Shown here: positions 5,938 through 8,953 of the stretch, one piece after another | How positions within the stretch are numbered: position 1 is the first letter of the stretch | Layout: the number at the start of each line of letters is the position of its first letter | From: an uncultured Sphingobacteriia bacterium | Lineage (GTDB): Bacteria; Bacteroidota; Bacteroidia; Chitinophagales; Chitinophagaceae | NCBI GenBank assembly: GCA_945957225.1 | Contig: CAMFKK010000069.1 | Coordinates: forward strand, 1-8,953 | Direction: 5' to 3' | Length of the DNA stretch: 8,953 bases | Notes under the pieces: model-generated | Told to the model about the DNA's origin: nothing | Databases searched by the model: none | Seen by the model: the letters and a program-made list of their open reading frames with translations, nothing else | Program-made: the position numbers and the translations under genes

Positions 5938-7607
5938 GCTGTAACCCAATTTTTACGGATAGCAAAATCTCCAAAAGTCTCAGTACTGGTTCTTTCGGCA
6001 GCATATTGTTGAAACAATCCATCTAGTGTTTCAAGTATGGCTGCTTCTTCTAAATTTTCTTGATAAATTTTATTTAAGCGAGCCCCCTGCCTATCACCAC
6101 CCAAGTGTAGATTGTATTTTCCAGTTGCAGTACCTACAAAGCCAATTTCAGCCACATAGGGTCTGGCACAACCATTGGGGCAGCCGGTCATCCTAATCAC
6201 AATAGCGTCATTGTCCAATTGGTATTTTGTCAAAATGGGTTCGATCTTTGAAATCAAAGAAGGCAAATAACGTTGTGCTTCTGCCAAAGCCAATGGACAG
6301 GTAGGTAAGGCTACACAGGCCATGGAATTCTTACGAATAGCAGAACTAGCTTCTGTATGTTGGATAATCCCAAATTTTTCTAGAATAGTACTGATTGCCG
6401 CTTTATTTTCTGAGCTGATATCGCTTAGAATTAAATTTTGAGAGCAGGTAAATCGGAAATTGGCAAATCCGGTTAGGGCAATTTCACGCATAGCGGTTTT
6501 AAGAGGCAGGTGTTCCTCATCCAATACCCTTCCGTTTTCAACAAGTACTGTATAGTACCATAAGCCTTGCTGATTTTGTTGCCAACCAAAATGGTCAACA
6601 CGTTTGGTAAACTGCACAGGTTTGGCTGGTTCCAACTCAAATCCAATCCTTCTTTCCAATTCTTCTTTGAACCATTCAACCCCCAATTGGTCTACCGTGT
6701 ATTTTAACCTTGACATTTTTCTGTCTGAACGGTTCCCATAGTCTCTTTGTATGGTTAACACTTCATACACTGCTTTGAGTGTTTTTTCTTCACCTGCGGC
6801 AAATCCAATGACGGTACCCAAACGGGCATAGGTATCTGGATTGCCATGTGTAGTAGCCAATCCACCACCAATGGCTATATTAAAGCCTATCAATTCTCCC
6901 TGCTCAATGATGGCAATCAATCCTATATCATTGGCAAATACGTCTACATCATTATTGGGTGGAATAGCAATGGCTATTTTGAATTTTCTTGGCAAATAAC
7001 GGTCTTGGTACAAAGGATCTTCCTCTTCTTTTCTATCCAATATTTTTTCTTCATCCAACCAAATTTCATAATAAGCCTTGGTCTTGGGCATCAACAATTC
7101 ACTAATCTTGTCTGCATAAGCAAAGACTTTTGCATGAATGGGAGATTCATTTGGATGAGAGCTGCAAAGTACGTTCCTATTGATATCTCCACAGGTTGCA
7201 ATAGAATCCAATTTGGCTGCATTAAAAGCCTGAATGGTTGGTTTAATATGGCTTTTGATCAAGCCATGCAATTGCAGGGTTTGCCTACTGGTAATTTTAA
7301 TCACACCAGTGGCATGTTCTCCAGCAATCTCATGAGTTGCCAACCATTGCGCTGGTGTTACAAAGCCACCAGGAAGGCGCAAACGAATCATAAAGGAATA
7401 CAACCTGTCTAATTTTTTAGCCGCACGCTCTTCCCTCCTGTCTCGGTCATCTTGTTGGTACATACCATGAAACTTTATCAGGGCTTGGTCATCTTCACGA
7501 ATAGCCCCTGTAAGCTGGTCTCCCAAACTTTCTTGGATGGTTCCACGCAAACCACGACTTGCAGTTTTAATGCCTTCAATAACGGATAATTTTTTTGTTG
7601 CTGACAT
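5934..7607 (-). CDS. cysI: Sulfite reductase hemoprotein (beta) subunit
   Basis: Carries out the six-electron reduction of sulfite to sulfide in assimilatory sulfur metabolism, taking electrons from the CysJ flavoprotein encoded upstream. At 557 residues it is close to the enterobacterial protein (about 570). It begins KLSVIEGIKTASRGLRGT, the family's N-terminus, which supports ATG 7607. Seen in the sequence: FMIRLRLPGG (72-81), CGDINRNVLC (139-148), and YLPRKFK with substrate-binding-type lysines K208 and K210. The 4Fe-4S/siroheme cysteines have the correct spacing: C431-x5-C437 and C476-x3-C480 in TGCPNGCARPY, C480 being the expected cluster-siroheme bridge. It lies 29 nt after cysJ, and its stop overlaps the ALA synthase start as ATGA. 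Its need for siroheme explains why genes for uroporphyrinogen III synthesis follow directly. All key residues are present. Confidence 0.97.
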   Translation of the reverse strand: MSATKKLSVIEGIKTASRGLRGTIQESLGDQLTGAIREDDQALIKFHGMYQQDDRDRREERAAKKLDRLYSFMIRLRLPGGFVTPAQWLATHEIAGEHATGVIKITSRQTLQLHGLIKSHIKPTIQAFNAAKLDSIATCGDINRNVLCSSHPNESPIHAKVFAYADKISELLMPKTKAYYEIWLDEEKILDRKEEEDPLYQDRYLPRKFKIAIAIPPNNDVDVFANDIGLIAIIEQGELIGFNIAIGGGLATTHGNPDTYARLGTVIGFAAGEEKTLKAVYEVLTIQRDYGNRSDRKMSRLKYTVDQLGVEWFKEELERRIGFELEPAKPVQFTKRVDHFGWQQNQQGLWYYTVLVENGRVLDEEHLPLKTAMREIALTGFANFRFTCSQNLILSDISSENKAAISTILEKFGIIQHTEASSAIRKNSMACVALPTCPLALAEAQRYLPSLISKIEPILTKYQLDNDAIVIRMTGCPNGCARPYVAEIGFVGTATGKYNLHLGGDRQGARLNKIYQENLEEAAILETLDGLFQQYAAERTSTETFGDFAIRKNWVTA

Positions 7608-7636
7608 GCTATTTTGATAAGCTTTAATAAAATGGA

Positions 7637-8953
7637 TTAATACACGTCTTTGTGATAACGGTGCTGGTCTTTTAGTTCATTGAAATAGGCCTTGGCAGCA
7701 TCCTCGCTTTTGTTGCCATGGGTTTGTATAACTTCTATCAATGCATTTTCAACATCCATACTCATGGGGTCTTTTTTGCCGCAGATATATACATAAGCCC
7801 CACCTAAAAGCCATTGATACAATTCCGCGCCTTGTTCTTTGATTCGGTGTTGCACATAGATTTTTTCTTTTTGATCCCTGGAAAAAGCAAGGTCCACCTT
7901 ATTCAATACCCCAGTTGCATACCAATTTTGAATTTCTGTTTGGTATAAGAAATCTGAGTCAAAATGTTGCTCCCCAAAAAACAGCCAATTTCTTCCACTG
8001 GCACCAAGGGATTCACGTTCTAACAAGAACCCTCTGAATGCCGCAATGCCTGTTCCGGGGCCAATCATAATGATATCCTTATCAGTTTCGGGTAATTTAA
8101 AGCGCTTGTTTTTTTGAACAAAAAAGGACAATTGATCACCCACTTGGTGTTTGCTCAAAAAGTCAGAACAAAGGCCAAATTTCTTTTCAGTACCATCCCA
8201 AAACACGTCTCTTGCCACTGTTATATGCACTTCTTCACCCTGTGCTGCGGGAGAAGAAGAAACGGTATACAACCTGGGTGACTGTGGAATTAATACATTC
8301 AGTATATTTTGAAGTATTTCCTTTGATTGGATCTGATATTTTTCAACCAACCCTAACAAATCTAGATGACTGCCTTTTAGGTCCTGACCAATAATGGCAG
8401 CAATCCTTTCCAATACTTTTTCAGAGAGGTTGGTTATATTGAGTTTGGTACTTAATAATTCATTCAAGGCAGTGGACACTGATTTATAAGAAAATGCTGT
8501 TGCCCCATCTATTCCTGTTAATTTCAAAATAGCCGCCACTTGCTGTGGATCATTTTTAGGAACAATACCAATGGAATCACCTGACTCATAAGAAAGTCCT
8601 TCTGCTGCAATTTCAATATGCCAGGTTTCTTTTTTTGAACCACGATCATTCAAATTAAAATGTGTTAGAATTTCTCCCTGATAAATGGTTTTTCCGGCAG
8701 GCTTGTTGACCGATTTGGCGCTCTTTTCGGTTGGCAATGCCTTTACCGTATTGGCAACTTGATCATTTTCCAATACCCGATTTAGCACTTGGTCAAACCA
8801 TTGTTCTGCAACTGATTGATAATCCAAATCACATTTCTGAATGGGAACAATTCTTGTGCCGCCCAATTGTTGCAATTGGTTGTCTATGACTTCACCTGCC
8901 TTGCAAAACAAGGGGTAGGAACTATCGCCAAGGGCAAGTACACTATATTTTAG
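7637..8953 (-). CDS. cysJ: Sulfite reductase flavoprotein (alpha) subunit, 5' end beyond the window
   Basis: Transfers electrons from NADPH through FAD and FMN to CysI. The visible 438 residues are the C-terminal part of a protein of about 600. The frame stays open to the window edge, and its first residues, LKYSVLALGDSSYPLFCKAG, are the FMN-binding end of the flavodoxin domain, so the true start lies upstream. The in-frame TTG at 8911 falls inside this motif and should not be used as a start. After a linker come the FAD-binding region with RLYTVSSSP (about 8275-8249), the NADPH-binding motif GPGTGIAAFRGF (about 8062-8027), LFFGEQHFDSDFLY, and YVYICGKKDPM. The protein ends HRYHKDVY, very like the terminal aromatic DVY of CysJ proteins. 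It is followed by cysI after 29 nt, the usual pairing, and both are probably on one transcript whose promoter is outside the window. Confidence 0.96.
   Translation of the reverse strand, partial: LKYSVLALGDSSYPLFCKAGEVIDNQLQQLGGTRIVPIQKCDLDYQSVAEQWFDQVLNRVLENDQVANTVKALPTEKSAKSVNKPAGKTIYQGEILTHFNLNDRGSKKETWHIEIAAEGLSYESGDSIGIVPKNDPQQVAAILKLTGIDGATAFSYKSVSTALNELLSTKLNITNLSEKVLERIAAIIGQDLKGSHLDLLGLVEKYQIQSKEILQNILNVLIPQSPRLYTVSSSPAAQGEEVHITVARDVFWDGTEKKFGLCSDFLSKHQVGDQLSFFVQKNKRFKLPETDKDIIMIGPGTGIAAFRGFLLERESLGASGRNWLFFGEQHFDSDFLYQTEIQNWYATGVLNKVDLAFSRDQKEKIYVQHRIKEQGAELYQWLLGGAYVYICGKKDPMSMDVENALIEVIQTHGNKSEDAAKAYFNELKDQHRYHKDVY

Noticed and set aside
6846..7412. 188-residue plus-strand ORF
   Set aside because: Lies wholly antisense to cysI, has no recognisable family features, and cysI is intact with all key residues.
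7637..8911. TTG at 8911 as the cysJ start
   Set aside because: The frame remains open upstream and the residues before it complete the flavodoxin FMN-binding motif, so the gene is truncated by the window.

Overview
The window is one end of an assembled contig. The first 48 bases are Illumina/Nextera sequencing adapter, not genomic DNA. The rest (49-8953) is moderately AT-rich and carries genes on the minus strand only. Ribosome-binding sites are poorly marked. The last gene is a TonB-dependent receptor with an N-terminal carboxypeptidase-regulatory-like domain, and a TAnnTTTG-type promoter box is present. Together these suggest a member of the Bacteroidota, possibly a Chitinophagaceae-like lineage; the family-level guess is inference.

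In transcription order (right to left) the layout is: cysJ (sulfite reductase flavoprotein, 5' end beyond the window); cysI (siroheme/4Fe-4S sulfite reductase); a true 5-aminolevulinate synthase (C4 or Shemin pathway, alphaproteobacterial type); a hemC-hemD fusion; and zinc-type hemB. Gaps are 29 nt (cysJ/cysI), two 4-nt ATGA overlaps, then a 37-nt overlap, so this reads as one operon. Glycine and succinyl-CoA would be converted to ALA, porphobilinogen and uroporphyrinogen III, the precursor of the siroheme that CysI needs. The locus therefore looks like sulfite reduction packaged with its own supply line for cofactor precursor. The methylation, oxidation and iron-insertion steps from uroporphyrinogen III to siroheme are not in the window.

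Downstream of hemB lies a 239-bp gap and then the TonB-dependent receptor gene, whose 3' end is cut by the contig end. The gap holds the most unusual element: a 28-codon ORF ending in Leu, six consecutive Cys, Leu, Ile, Cys, stop. A candidate promoter -7 box lies just upstream of it, and its stop is 79 nt before the receptor start codon. It looks like a poly-cysteine leader peptide that could sense cysteine supply, fitting for a locus beside sulfite reductase. An 11-bp inverted repeat encloses this ORF, and its inner arm can instead pair with a local 9-bp arm just before the receptor start, giving two mutually exclusive pairings. I cannot see a convincing intrinsic terminator, so the mechanism is open. 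The receptor's ligand cannot be read from the sequence; a sulfur compound is the hypothesis the leader suggests.
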